From Onchocerca volvulus (taxonomy: Eukaryota; Nematoda; Chromadorea; Rhabditida; Onchocercidae): a DNA stretch of 64,000 bases. The stretch is taken from positions 99,958 to 163,957 of the forward strand of contig HG738142.1 in NCBI GenBank assembly GCA_000499405.2. Reading direction: 5' to 3'. Shown here in pieces: positions 36,368-48,700 of the stretch. Within the stretch, counting starts at the first letter, position 1. Each line of letters opens with the position of its first letter. The notes below the pieces were generated by a model. The model searched no databases. It saw only the letters and a list, made by a program, of their open reading frames with translations, and was not told where the DNA came from. Made by a program: the position numbers and the translations under genes.

Positions 36368-37904
36368 TATTTTTCTTGTACTTTTGATTTGAATTCTCGG
36401 AAATTTTGATCTTACAAAACTTTTCGAAGTTGGAATTTAGTTTAAAAAAATTTTTTTTTCAGAAAACTTGCGAACAGTTGCTTCTTTTCAACCAAGTTTC
36501 AAATTTTAACAAATGCTTTGTTGTGCCAACAAATATCGTCAAATTGTTTCAAAATGTCTGAAGGCAAATTAAAACTTTTGTTACATTTATAACATTAGAA
36601 AAGCACAAGATTAACATCAATATTATCTTCGTGATAAGAATTTTCTAGTAAACATTGTTTATCAATAAATAAATTAAAAATTGATTTTACTATTATTTCG
36701 TTTAAAGAAAAAAAAAAATCATTTTCTCTTTTTTCAAAAAAAAAGCCATCTTCAAATAATCAATAGTTAATCAATAAGTTAATCAATCGTTACGAAACAA
36801 ATTTCGAAAATATTTAAAAGTTTTGTTTTCAATTTTCTTTTGCAACAAAATTGTTTTTTTTAAAAAGTCATTTTTGTCAATAAATTTAGAAGATTAATTT
36901 TTTTGTTATTCTTTTTTTTTTTTTTTTTTTGAAAGCTCATTCAAAATGCATTAAATTGCAATCAAATTGTAATGAATTTTTGAAGAGACAAGCAATTAGC
37001 GAAAAAACAGGAAAAAAAGGAAAAAAACTCGAAATAAATAAATTAAATATTTAATTTAATTGATTAAAAATTATTGATGTATGATTTCATGTTAGTTTGA
37101 TCAGAAATATGTTTGATTAAGTATACCAATGCATAAAAAAAGTGGCAAAAAAAATGAATAAAAAAAAATTTTATTATAAAATTAGAGAAATATTAAAATA
37201 AATATTTATTGCTGCTAGATTATTTTTATTAGTTTTATTCAAAATTTATTAAAAATGCATTAAATTGTTGTAAAAATTGTATGAATCCAATATAACAAAT
37301 ATTAAAATGTCTGGTAATTTTAGAAAGATAATTAAAATGTTAAAATTGTTTAAATCAATTTGATTTAATCGTCAATTTGCTTCCTTCAGCAAATTAACGA
37401 TTAAAATTTTATTTTAAACTTTTCTACTTGTTTTAATCTAGTTCTAAACTAATATTGACACACCTATATCACCACTAACATCAATTTAAAAAATGCCATC
37501 GATGAAGAAGGATGTTAGAATAAATGTTGAAAGGGTGTGGCATTTCAAATCATTCATTAAATTTTGAAGCAAATTTGAACATATTAGAAAGAAAAAAAGA
37601 TATTTTAATCAGTAATAAAATTAATTATATAATTAAAAATAACCATTTAATTTTTATTTATCGCTAATCAAAAGGATGGATACATTTTTATGAACATTTC
37701 TATCCTTTCATTTTAATTTTTCTTTTTTTTTTTTTAAATTTATTAACACATTTAATCAATTATTTGTTTAAAAACATTGTTAAATCTTTTTTTTTGTTAA
37801 TTATATATTAATATCAATTAAAGTTATTATCATTACTGGAAAGAGAAATGATAACAGGTGATTGATTGAACAATTGATAAATTGAAAAATTGAAATGAAA
37901 AAAT

Positions 37905-38410
37905 GGAAATGTAATTGAAAAAAATGTAATGATGATCATATCTTTTTTGATTAGCGATAGCTCATAATGCTGATAATACCAATGATAATTGGTCAAAAAA
38001 GTTGAATGACCAATGAATAAAGATAATGCCAGTACTAATTAGCAAAAAAAAAATGGACGACTAGCAAAGGCTGATAATGCCGATGATAAGTGATCACGAA
38101 AAATGGATGATCAACGAATAAGGATAATGTTTAATTATGAAAAAATAAAGATGATGATAACTGGTTATGAAAGATGAATGCTTGATAGTAAGTGATAAAA
38201 TAATTGATAATTAATCATGAAGGATGAATAATCAATAAATAAGAATAATGTCAATATAATCGATCATGAGAGATAAAAGATTAGCAATGAATGATAATGT
38301 TATGATAATGATTATGAAAGCTGAAATAATCAGTGAATAAAGATAAATGTTGGAACAATTGATCAAGAAAGACAAATGATTAGCAATGAAAGATAAAATC
38401 AAATGATAAT
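37905..38410. repeat. Degenerate minisatellite, unit roughly 55-70 bp
   Basis: Loose repetition of blocks such as ATGATAATTGATCATGAA, GGATGAATAATCAATGAATA and AAGATAATG. At least seven poorly conserved units can be followed. The composition is strongly strand-biased towards A and G on the plus strand. Confidence 0.55.
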
Positions 38411-40178
38411 TGATTACAGAGAACGAAACATTTTAGCGAAGAGTGACCAAACAATGCATGATAATGTGTTATCATTTTCTGGACTGATAAGATCTCACAA
38501 TGCTGATTGAAATTAAGACAAAAAAAAAGAAGAATATATATATATATATACGTTAATAATCTTATGTATGTTAACACATTTCTTTCTTTTAATATCACTT
38601 ATCACTAATGTAAACGTTATCGTTTATTCTCGATTGAAATAATTATAATTCTTTTTTTCTTTCTCATTTCTATAATTTTAATCTGCTTACGAAATATTTA
38701 CTACTCATTGACTAAAAAAAAAAATATGTAAAATGAAAAATATATATAAATTGGATGACACGAATAAAATCTAATGATAATATTTAAATTTTGCAACATT
38801 TAAAAATAAAATGATAATGATAAAGATTGTACTCAAATCAGAAGATATTTATCGTATATCATAAAAATAATTGAGAGGAAAAATTAATAAATCATGCAAA
38901 TGATTAGCCCAATTTTTGTTTTTTTTAAGGAATATTTTAGTACTTAATTCTGTCAATAGTGCGGTAAATCTCGATGGGAAATGTAAGATGATTTGTTACG
39001 ATCATATTTGACATGTCACAGAAATCCGTATTGTTTTATTGAAAAAATGGAAATGCATCAATTTCATTTTCCTCAGGATAGACAAATAAACATGATGAAG
39101 CTGTTATATTCGGTAGAGAAATTGTTGTGAGACGAAATATTTTCAACGTGTCCAAACGTTCAATTTAGCTTGAATGAAGCATAGACAATGAATGTATGCT
39201 CCAAGTTGGCCATTTTCTGGTAAACAAAATTGGTACTGTTTTTATGTATCAAATGTTAAGTTGAAGTAAAATTTACCTTTTGCGCATATATTTTTTGCAA
39301 TTGAATTATTGTATCGAAAAAAAGTTAGCCATTTCTTCAGCTAACATAAAATTCACATCTGCACGTTAATTTTTTTCAATTGTTATTGGATCAGAAAACG
39401 AAGTTAATCATTCCTTAATCATATAAAAAATATATATTGTATATAAAATTCGTAATTGCACATATATTTCTTTCAGTTGTTATTGTATCAAGAGAAAAAG
39501 GTTATTCCGTTAATAAGATTTAGAGCAAAATATGTTGTATTTTATTGCTTGCTCTTTTTTAATTCTTCAATTTGATAAAGATTATTTGCAGACATTTGGA
39601 TTGTTATGACAGTAAAAATTTCATTGTCCAAAATAATTAAAATTGCTAGTTCTACCAAATTTTAGTACATTATCAAAAGAGAAAAAAAATAGAACTTTAA
39701 GTTGATAGAACATTTAATGATATTATAGAAATAACGACAGTAAGATAACGTTGATAATGATAATAAAGACAAGAAAGAATTGTATTATCTTGGTAAAGTA
39801 ATACAAAAACGATGATAAAAATGATAAAAAAAAAACCTGATGACACTAAAGATGATTAAGATAATTTAAGTGATAATGACGATGGATTTAATATGGATAA
39901 GACAAAAAGGATAAGTTGATGACAAAGATGAGCAAATGACAACATTCTTGATAATTGAATAATTCAACCATAATAATAATAAAAGTGTTACTGATGATGA
40001 AAGTGAATTATAAATCTTGTTGCTACTATAAAATAACCTAAATTTTGAAATTATAGATTTCTTGCAATATTGCCAACTTCTTCAACCATATTATTACCAT
40101 CAATTCGTGATAATAATGACTACCATTATCCACCACCAAATTTTATATATTTGTTAGAATATTATATACAATTTCGTT

Positions 40179-40283
40179 TCAACCAAGGTCATTGACAAGA
40201 CTAATTGCGTTCTTTCCACCAAAATTGACTTGAGCTTTTGATAAATTCACTTCTGGATACATTTGTAATAATGATGGCAATTT
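40179..40283 (-). pseudogene. Possible ankyrin-like terminal exon, unplaced
   Basis: After TTTCTTAG on the minus strand, a 34-codon frame ends in TGA. It includes KLPSLLQMYPEVNLSKAQVN and GGKNAISLVNDLG. The spacing of LL..YPEVNL and GKNAISL loosely recalls an ankyrin repeat. Upstream stretches on the same strand (ENKVRGLRLDKVF near 40,480; KHNYVKVMK before a GTAAAT donor near 40,735) look related in style but are broken by stops. It may be a decayed gene or one whose exons I could not assemble. Confidence 0.3.
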
Positions 40284-40346
40284 CTAAGAAATAACTTTTA
40301 AATAGTTTAAAACAGTTCCTCATTTGGAACGGTTGATTGAGCATAT

Positions 40347-40348
40347 AC

Positions 40349-40384
<36 letters not shown>
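40347..40384. repeat. (TTA)n microsatellite
   Basis: An uninterrupted run of about twelve ATT/TTA trinucleotides. Confidence 0.95.
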
Positions 40385-41385
40385 CTTGAATTTTGGTCCA
40401 ATAAAATATGAATTTCGAAGCTAAATTTAAACTTTTGCATGAAGTTGGATTAATTTTTTGCAAAAACTTTATCTAGCCTAAGACCACGAACTTTATTTTC
40501 AATTTTAATTATTCATATCCAATTTAGCAAATATTTTAAAAAGTTAAAAGATTGATTTTAATAATAATCAATAATCAACACTTCTAATTTTGATCTAGCA
40601 AAATGAGAATAATGGCATTAAAATTTTTATTTTGCCAATCCATTATGTCCCAGTATTTCATTTCTTGGATTTTAAAGAAAAAAAAAAGTTTTTTCTTAAT
40701 GTATAATAAAATTTTGAAAGTTATTAATAAGAATTTACCTTCATAACTTTTACATAATTATGTTTGCATCATCCTAAGAAATAATACATCTAAAAAGCGA
40801 TTGAAAATGATATGTAATAATATGTAATTTCAATAGTTATCATTACATATTTTAAAAAAAAAAAGAAAAACTTTAGCTAAAGTTAGCAAAAAATGACTGA
40901 TTCATAAAACTGTTTATAAAAAATGATTCAAAATAAAGTGAAAATGAGCAAGGTACCTTTCTAAGCCTTTTAAATATTAAAAATTCAAAAAATTTTTAAA
41001 GCTTAAAAGGCTTGGAAGGAAATTTTTTTTTTTTGAAAAAGAACTTCGAAACAGTATTTTTTTTCTAAGCTTTCTAGGATTCATTTTAAAATATTCGAAA
41101 AAAGATTAATAGTTGTTTGAAAATCATTTTAAAAAAAAAAGTAATTTTTAAGAAGGAATAATATAGAAAGGAAAAGTAATATAGAAAAATTCTCTTAAAA
41201 GTAACTTTGAAATTTTATTAAGCTTGAGAAAAAATCGATACTATTTATCGGCGAGAAGAAATCTACAAATAAATACAACTTCAACAAGTTGTCAACTTCT
41301 TCTGAAGTACTATGCTAAAATTGCCTTAGCAAAGAAATCGAATAAATTAAATTATATCAATCTTGCTTAATTTAGGACTAAACTA

Positions 41386-41935
41386 ATTGGTTAGTAATTT
41401 AAGTAAACTATCGATTATTAATCTAGATGAAAGTTGATAAGCTTAATGAGTTAGTAATTTAGTAATAGTTGGTAATTAATTTGAGTAAAAGCAAACAACT
41501 TTAGCGGATTATTAATTTAAGTGAAAGCTGGTTATTAATTTAAGTGAAAGTTTCAATTTTCGTGGGTTATTAATTAAAGTAAAAGTTAACAACTTTAATG
41601 GGTTAATAATTCGAAGAAAAGTTGATTGATTCAAGCCAAAAGTTGGTGATTTTATTGAGTTATTAATTTAAGTAAAAGTTGGCAATTTTAATGGATTAAT
41701 AATTTAAGTTTCAATTTTACTGGGTTATTAATTAAAGTAAAAGTTAACAACTTTAATGGGTTATTAACTCAAAGAAAAGTTGATTAATTCAAGCCAAAAG
41801 TTGGTAATTTAAATGAATTGTTAATTTAAATAAAAGTTGGCAATTTTAATGGATTATTAATTTAAGTAAAAATTGACAATTTTATGGGTCATTAAATTAA
41901 GTTAAAAGTTGATTATCAATTAAAGTAACTTAATT
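41386..41935. repeat. Degenerate minisatellite, unit about 40 bp
   Basis: Around twelve imperfect units built on TTAATTTAAGTAAAAGTTGG followed by CAATTTTAATGGGTTA. Neighbouring pairs of units are sometimes duplicated together: the GGGTTATTAATTAAAGTAAA block with its following unit appears twice, near 41,565 and 41,715. This indicates higher-order growth. Confidence 0.8.
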
Positions 41936-42129
41936 AGTGGACAAAAAGAAAAAAAAAGAAAAGAAAAGGAAAAAAGAGAAACAACGATTCAATTCTATAA
42001 ATGAAATTGTGTAGTTCTGTCAGTAAGTTCAAATAAAAAGAAAGGAAAAGAATTGTTATCGTCAATTTTTCCTTTTCTTTTTTTTTTTGTTTTTTTGTAT
42101 TTTAGAATCAATTAGTTTAAAGTGAAAGA

Positions 42130-42160
<31 letters not shown>

Positions 42161-44084
42161 CGATGGTAGCGAAGATAAAAGTATCACATTAATTTTGAAA
42201 CTTATCCGACAACGTTTTCTTATTTTCGTTTCACTTTTCTCTTTTTTTTTTTTTTTTCCATTCCTTAAATCAATTCAGATAGATGCAAAGAATATAGATG
42301 GTATCGAAGAGAAAAAGGAAAAAATTTATAATTTTCGTATAGTACTATTGCAATAAAAAAGGATTGGATTGAACTAACCATCCTTCGGTTTTTTTCTTTT
42401 TTTTTGCTTTTTTTTTTTTTTTCAACTACTATAAGCATTTTTAATTTTTCTTCTGAAAATTGGCCCAATTGTCAAAAGGAAAATATTGCTTTCTTCTTTG
42501 AAAAAATTCGATAAAATTTATGCAAGTTTAAAATTTGATTTGTTCATCATTTTTCCGTTCGAATAAAATTAAATTTGATAGTAAAAGTTGAGGGAAAATT
42601 TTGCCAGTTTATTTCAAACAGGAATATTTTAAATTTAATTTAATTCGAAATAAAGAACACACAATCCTTTTTATTCAAAAATTTAAAAAATAGTAGACAC
42701 TTATCGATTTTTTGATTTTTCACTTTGATCATCATTGAATAATCCTATTATTTGAACTTTGAATTTTTATTTCGTCAATTTTTCGCTTAAATTGAAATAA
42801 GTTTGATTCAACAAATAATGTGGAAATTTTTCAGTTTGTGTAAAGTAAAAATTTTTTTTTTGTTTTATTCAAAGAATGTCAAAAATAACAAACATATACC
42901 GATTTTTTTTGTTTTCTTTACTTTGATTATTATCGAATAACCGTATTACTTGAATTTATTTAAAATTTTGAACAAAAATTTCAATTTTGCCGAAACTAAT
43001 CGTTAAGATTCATTTTTTCAATCAGCACGTAATTTGTGATAATGTTTTCAAATCTGAAAATAAAAATTTTTCAATACAAAAAAAAAATCTAAAAAGATAG
43101 CAATCAACCGATTTATCAGATCAAAAAATATAAAAATAATTTTTAAATTTACATTAAACCTATATCACGACAATATTTATCATGATAGCGAATCAGGAAG
43201 AAGAAAGACAACAAATATTATCATCATCACTACTGTCGATAATTCAAGTAATTTGCTTTATAAAGAATTATCAAATCCATTCCTAAAACTTTTCTTGCAT
43301 TTTTTGAGAATTTATTTAAAGTTACTGAAATTAATAAATTATGGCAGAATTTGATAGCTAAAAAAACGGTAAAAGGTTGTCATGAATCATTGTTATGCTG
43401 ATGAAAAATAAAAGAATCTCCTTTATAAAGATTTGCTTAATAGTCGTTGCTTGCATTAAGTTTACATTAAATCTATATCAAAATTTGAAACCAACATTTA
43501 ATTTATATTAAATATATAGTAAATTTCAGAAACTTTAAAATAAATTTGAAATGACATTTTCCTTTCGTGTTCTTATCGATAATTTATAATGGAAATTTTC
43601 AAGCAATTTTTTTCGTGACAAGGTCATTCTGATATTTATTCCGGTTTTGCATTGCAAAATCATTAAATCATTTAAGCTTTACGTTTGCTGCAAAAAATAA
43701 CGATAGGATCAACTAAAAAAAAAAAGTGATGTATGCCGATTATTTTCAATCGAAGAAAATTACAAATAATAATCAGAAATTAAAAAAAAAAAAAGGACAA
43801 TCAATTCTGGGATGACATTTTAGTCCAAATTACAATTCAGATTTTTCTCATTTCCAATTAATTCTTTTTTTTTTTTTTTAATCTCATTCCAATTGGACAA
43901 TTTTTCTACTTTCATTAAAATTTTCAATAATTGTTGAGAAAAAAAATGCAAAAAACAATATTGTACTTGAGATGATTTACAAACTGGAAAAAAAAAAAAG
44001 AAAGAAACCATTCTAATATTATGAAAAAACCAAAAAAAATTTTTTGAATTGCATTTACTTTATAGTTTTCATTTCCACACAACG

Positions 44085-44254
44085 TTGCAAGTTCTTCACC
44101 ATTGCTTCGAAATTTTGATGCAACGTTGCATTCGAATTGGCGCGTGTTTTTGAGAACTTTCGACGATTTAATGTTTTGAACAAACGAACATTTGCAATTT
44201 TATTTATATAGACTAGTTAAATCGGCCATGGGAAACATAGCCCAGTCTAGCTAG
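44085..44254 (+). mobile_element. Solo Helitron 3' end or short non-autonomous copy
   Basis: The segment GCAACGTTGCATTCGAATTG, GGCGCGTG, AACAAACGAACATTTGC and TTTATATAGACTAGTTAAATC aligns with the last 220 bases of the Helitrons at 17,150-17,375. It ends in the same way: GGCCATGGGAAACATAGCCC, then AGTCTAGCTAG followed by T. It carries no coding part. The palindromic core near the end, followed by CTAG, fits a Helitron terminus. Confidence 0.6.
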
Positions 44255-45783
44255 TTTATAATAATTCTGAAATACAATCAATTTTGCAAAGTTTCTACGT
44301 GCAATCGACTAATTTGAATTGTCAAGAAACCCAATCAATTTTTTATTCTCCCTTTGAAGATGGATGTACAACAGTTGTAAATTATATCTTTCCGTCTTTT
44401 TTCCGTTCTATTTTTTTTTTTTTTTTTTTTTATTTGTAACTGATTAATTCAGATGATCGACCGAACGATGCATTTAAAAGCAGCAATTACTAGTTTTAAC
44501 AGTAATGTCAACAAAAACGCTAACGCTTTCGGCATCTAGTCATAATTATCATCATCATCATTATTATCATTGTCATCATCGCTATCGTCATTAATCATCA
44601 ATCATTATTTGTATTAGCAAAAACACCATCTAACAGCAACAATCGGAATGACAATATTTATAGAATTTTGAAAAATTGATTTTATCTACCGATTTTCGCA
44701 TTATTTCAAGCAAAACGAACAATTGATTTTGTGTAATAAATTGTTATGGAAAAGTTTATATTTTTATAACTATTTCAAAATGTCACTTGTCATCATCATC
44801 ATCCGCATCATCCGCATCACCATCAAATATCAATCGAAAAGAAAAGGAACATTTTTCTATTTATTTATTCATATCAACTTTTCTTCCGTTTATTTGTATA
44901 TTTTTCGATCCGATTCTTCCTTTCTTCTCTGTAGTTTTTCGATTTTTTGATCTTTTTTTTTTCTCCTCTCTCTTCTTTTTGAATTGATCGATTTTTTTGA
45001 AATATTATATAAACATATTTCGTTTATTTTAAAATTTTTATGATTGATATTGTACACTTTTCTCTTTATTTTTATTTTTTTGATCTGATAAGGTATCTTT
45101 TTATGATGATAATTTCGAGAATAATGTTTCACTATTTGTAGTATTTTCAACGAAATTCGAGTAATTAATAAATCAGTAATTGATTTATTTTTTTAGTTTG
45201 TTTGTAGTTTTCAATGAAATATCATAGATTCAAATAATTAGTAACTCAATTATTAATTTTTGTAGTTTTGCGATAAAGTAATTTATATACCGTAAGAAAT
45301 TAATAAACAAGCAGATTAATTTATATTAACAATATTTTCAGCGAAATAATATATCTTAAGCAATCAATAAATCAATAATTAATATTTGACTTGTAAATAA
45401 TATTGAACAATTTGTCACTTTTTTTTTCCCATTTTTTAATGAACATCTTTTTTTTTCTTTTTTTTTTTAATGTATAGGGAAAGTTTCATTTTTCGAAAAT
45501 AATTTCCTTCCGAAATTTCAATCAATAACAGAACAAATACTTCTTATCTCTGAATGAATCATCATTATTTCAACGAAGTATGAACTGATGAATCATCCGT
45601 TTTTACATTGTAATTTTTTTGTTTACTTAGATTTCGTTAATGTTAACGTCATCGATGATTAAGCAACATTGAAAATTATATTTAAAGAAAAGTTGTATTT
45701 GAGGATTTAAACTTTGACATCTTGCAGTTATATCTTATCACAAGTAACGATTTCTCATTATCAATAACTATCAACAAACGATA
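44255..45783. other. Upstream region of the annexin gene
   Basis: AT-rich, with a CATCAT/ATTATT low-complexity stretch at about 44,540-44,610 and CATCCGCATCATCCGCATCAC near 44,795. No TATA box or exon could be assigned with confidence. The overlapping short frames here are low-complexity. Confidence 0.5.
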
Positions 45784-48700
45784 ATGCCGCTTAAATCGCA
45801 AATTTTCGGTACAATTCTTAATGAAGTTACAAAAGTAAGTTTAAAAGTTTTTTTCTTTTTTTACTATATTTTCGAAAATTTTAAATAAATATTTTAGACA
45901 AACTATGATAAAAATAAACCGATAAACAAATAATTGTCATTGTAATTTTTAATTTAAATTAACATTCAAATGAATTTTCAACATTGAAATCAAATTTTAG
46001 CATCAGCGAATTTTTTTTTTGCCAATTAAAATAAATAATTAACAAATCTAATAATATTTCTAAATTAATATTAATTAATAGCAGCAAATAATATCGATAA
46101 TTATTGATTGATTTACAATGATGATTATTTAGTAATAATAAAAAACAATTATTGTCCCGAAATTCAATTTTTACTAATTTATTACTAGTAAATTATTAAT
46201 TCAGTTAATTCTTTCCTCATTCATTATTACTTTTAATAAGTAGTAATTTAAAAGTAAATATTATGAATTAAAAATATTTTTATTTCTCCATTTTATCTTA
46301 TCTGCTATTTTATCATCTTTTGCTATTTATTATTTACTAAAATATACGAATGAAATAATTTGAAAAAATTCGGTTTATTTCATTTGAATTATTTGAAAAA
46401 AAAAAATAATGTAAAACATAAATCATATTTTAGATTATATGAAATTCGATAAATATTAGACGATAATTTTTGCTAGATTTTAAATTTTTTAAAATACATA
46501 ATAATTAATTAATTTTCACTATTTTAAATATTCAAATTTCAAATATATAATATTGTTTTTTTTTAGGGTTTGAGTAACAAAATTACTGGCAATAGACAAC
46601 AACAGCAACCAGGTTTTGTATTTTTTCTTTTTCTTTTTTTTTTTTTTTTGTTTTTCCATAGAAATCACTTTTATTTATATCAATAACAATTATTAAAAAG
46701 AAGGTAATCATAATTAGTGATAAGAAATTGATTGATAAATTATTTATGTTAGTTGAAAGATTAGAAGATGATAATGATAATCAAAATGATGCAATTTGAT
46801 AGATATTTTTTAATAAATTTTGATAAATTTAAATTTTTTGAAATGCATAATATTAATTTCTAACGAAATAAGTAAATAGGAATTAAATGATAAGAATAAT
46901 TGAATGAAGTAATATTTAAATAAATTATTTTTCAAATGAATATCTTTTTTTTTTTTTTTTAAATTTTCATATCAAATAATTTACTTATGTAAAGGGTAAA
47001 TTTGAAATGTTTGCTTATATATTATTATTTCTTTGATCAATATAGTTAAATTTCGATGATATTTTAAATTTAATCAAATAGTGGATAAAATATTTTAAAT
47101 CAAACAAAATTCCAGATGGATAAAATATATTATTAATATTGAAACAAATATTTTTGAGACGAATGATTCTTTTTTTTTTTTGCAATTAATTTAATGATAT
47201 TTGAAATTAAATAATTCATCTGTATCGAAATGATATGATTGCAAAAGTTACTATTTAGAAGAATAAGGATCGTTTTTTTTTTTTTTTTTGTTTAAACATT
47301 TTTTCATTTTAATGGTTAACAATATTTGCAAATATAGTTAATGTCGAAAAATTTACCTAAAAATTATATTTGCCTTTTTTTCACACTCTTAGCTTCTCTT
47401 TATATTTGTTTGCATTTCTTAGTTTTTTTTTTTTCTTTTTATCATCGCATCATTTGTTTGGTTTTTTTACTAAATTTGAATTTAGAATTTTTCAAAATTA
47501 AAAAATTCTATTAAATGATATTTATTTTTTCTTTTATTTGAATAGATAATGACTAATAATTGGAAATGAATAATAATCTAAATTTACCACCAGGTGATGG
47601 TTATCAGCAAACTGGTTATCCGGCACAGTCAGGCAACCATATGGGTCAACAAGGAGGTTATCCGGACCAACAGGGAAGTTATCCTGGCCAACAAGGTGGT
47701 TATCCGGGCCAGCAAGGAGGTTATCCCGACCAACAAGGAGGTTATCCCGGCCAACAAGGGAGTTATCCAGGCCAGCAAGGAGGTTATCCCGGCCAACAGG
47801 GAAGTTATCCAGGCCAGCAAGGTGGTTATCCATGTCAATACGGAGGCCAGCGAGAAGTGGGTTGGATAGGCTTGCAGGGAGATTATCCCGGCCAACAAGG
47901 AAGTTATCCAGGTCAACAAGGAGGTTATCCAGGCCAGCAGGGTGGTTATCCTGGTCAACAAACAGGTTGTCCAGGACAATCTCAATATCCACACCAATCT
48001 ATTAATTACCCGTATCATGGTTCTGGATCAGGTCAGATAAGCGGCAATTATGGTGCTGGTAAGTTTTCAAGCATCCCTTATCATCTGATTTACAATTTTT
48101 GTATATTTTTGATGATAAAATCCTCTTATAAAACTTGTTTTAAAATTATTCAAAATAATCTTTCATTTAATTTCATAATTAATATTTAATTTCATACAGA
48201 AAAAAAAAACAGATAAAATGATTTAATGATTTATCGATATGACATTGTAAAATTGAAAGTCATCATGAATTGTTTCGTTTAATTTTCAGCTATTATTTTC
48301 ATTAATTTTTCAAATTTTAAAATAGGAAATTGTTAAAATTAATCATTTTGGGGTAAAAAAAAAGGATTTTTTCCCGCTTTTTTTTTTTTTGTTAACTAAA
48401 GATAAAAAGTAAATTTTTATTCAATGCTACGAATTATTCAATAATTATTTAAACTTAAACAAACTTTTTGTTTTTATATGCAACTTTATGCTGGAATATT
48501 TCGTAATTTTGTTAAATTTAATTTAATCATTCCGGTTAATATCATTTTTAGATGTTATTTTCTATTTTTCTACTAAATTTCTTCAATTATTTGTTTACAT
48601 CTTTAACATTTATTATTGACATTATTTTGCTTTCAAAATTGTACAATTTGCGATTTGCGAATAATTTTAATAAAACTATATTTAATTAAATTTAAATGTA

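Larger units (their letters stand above)
36368..44084. other. Long AT-rich intergenic region
   Basis: About 7.7 kb without a convincing intact gene. It contains degenerate minisatellites (37,905-38,410 and 41,386-41,935), a TTA trinucleotide array and many homopolymers. Scattered short protein-like stretches occur on the minus strand. One at 39,140-39,215 reads PENGQLGAYIHCLCFIQAKL and is followed by a stop. Another is a possible ankyrin-like exon at 40,179-40,283, listed separately. Promoter elements of the flanking genes could not be identified. Confidence 0.5.

Noticed and set aside
47534..48018. Long frames on both strands over the GYPGQQ array (for example minus 47,534-47,992 and 47,629-48,018)
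   Set aside because: They are out-of-register readings of the 21-base coding repeat. Splice phases and family resemblance support only the plus-strand GYPGQQ frame.
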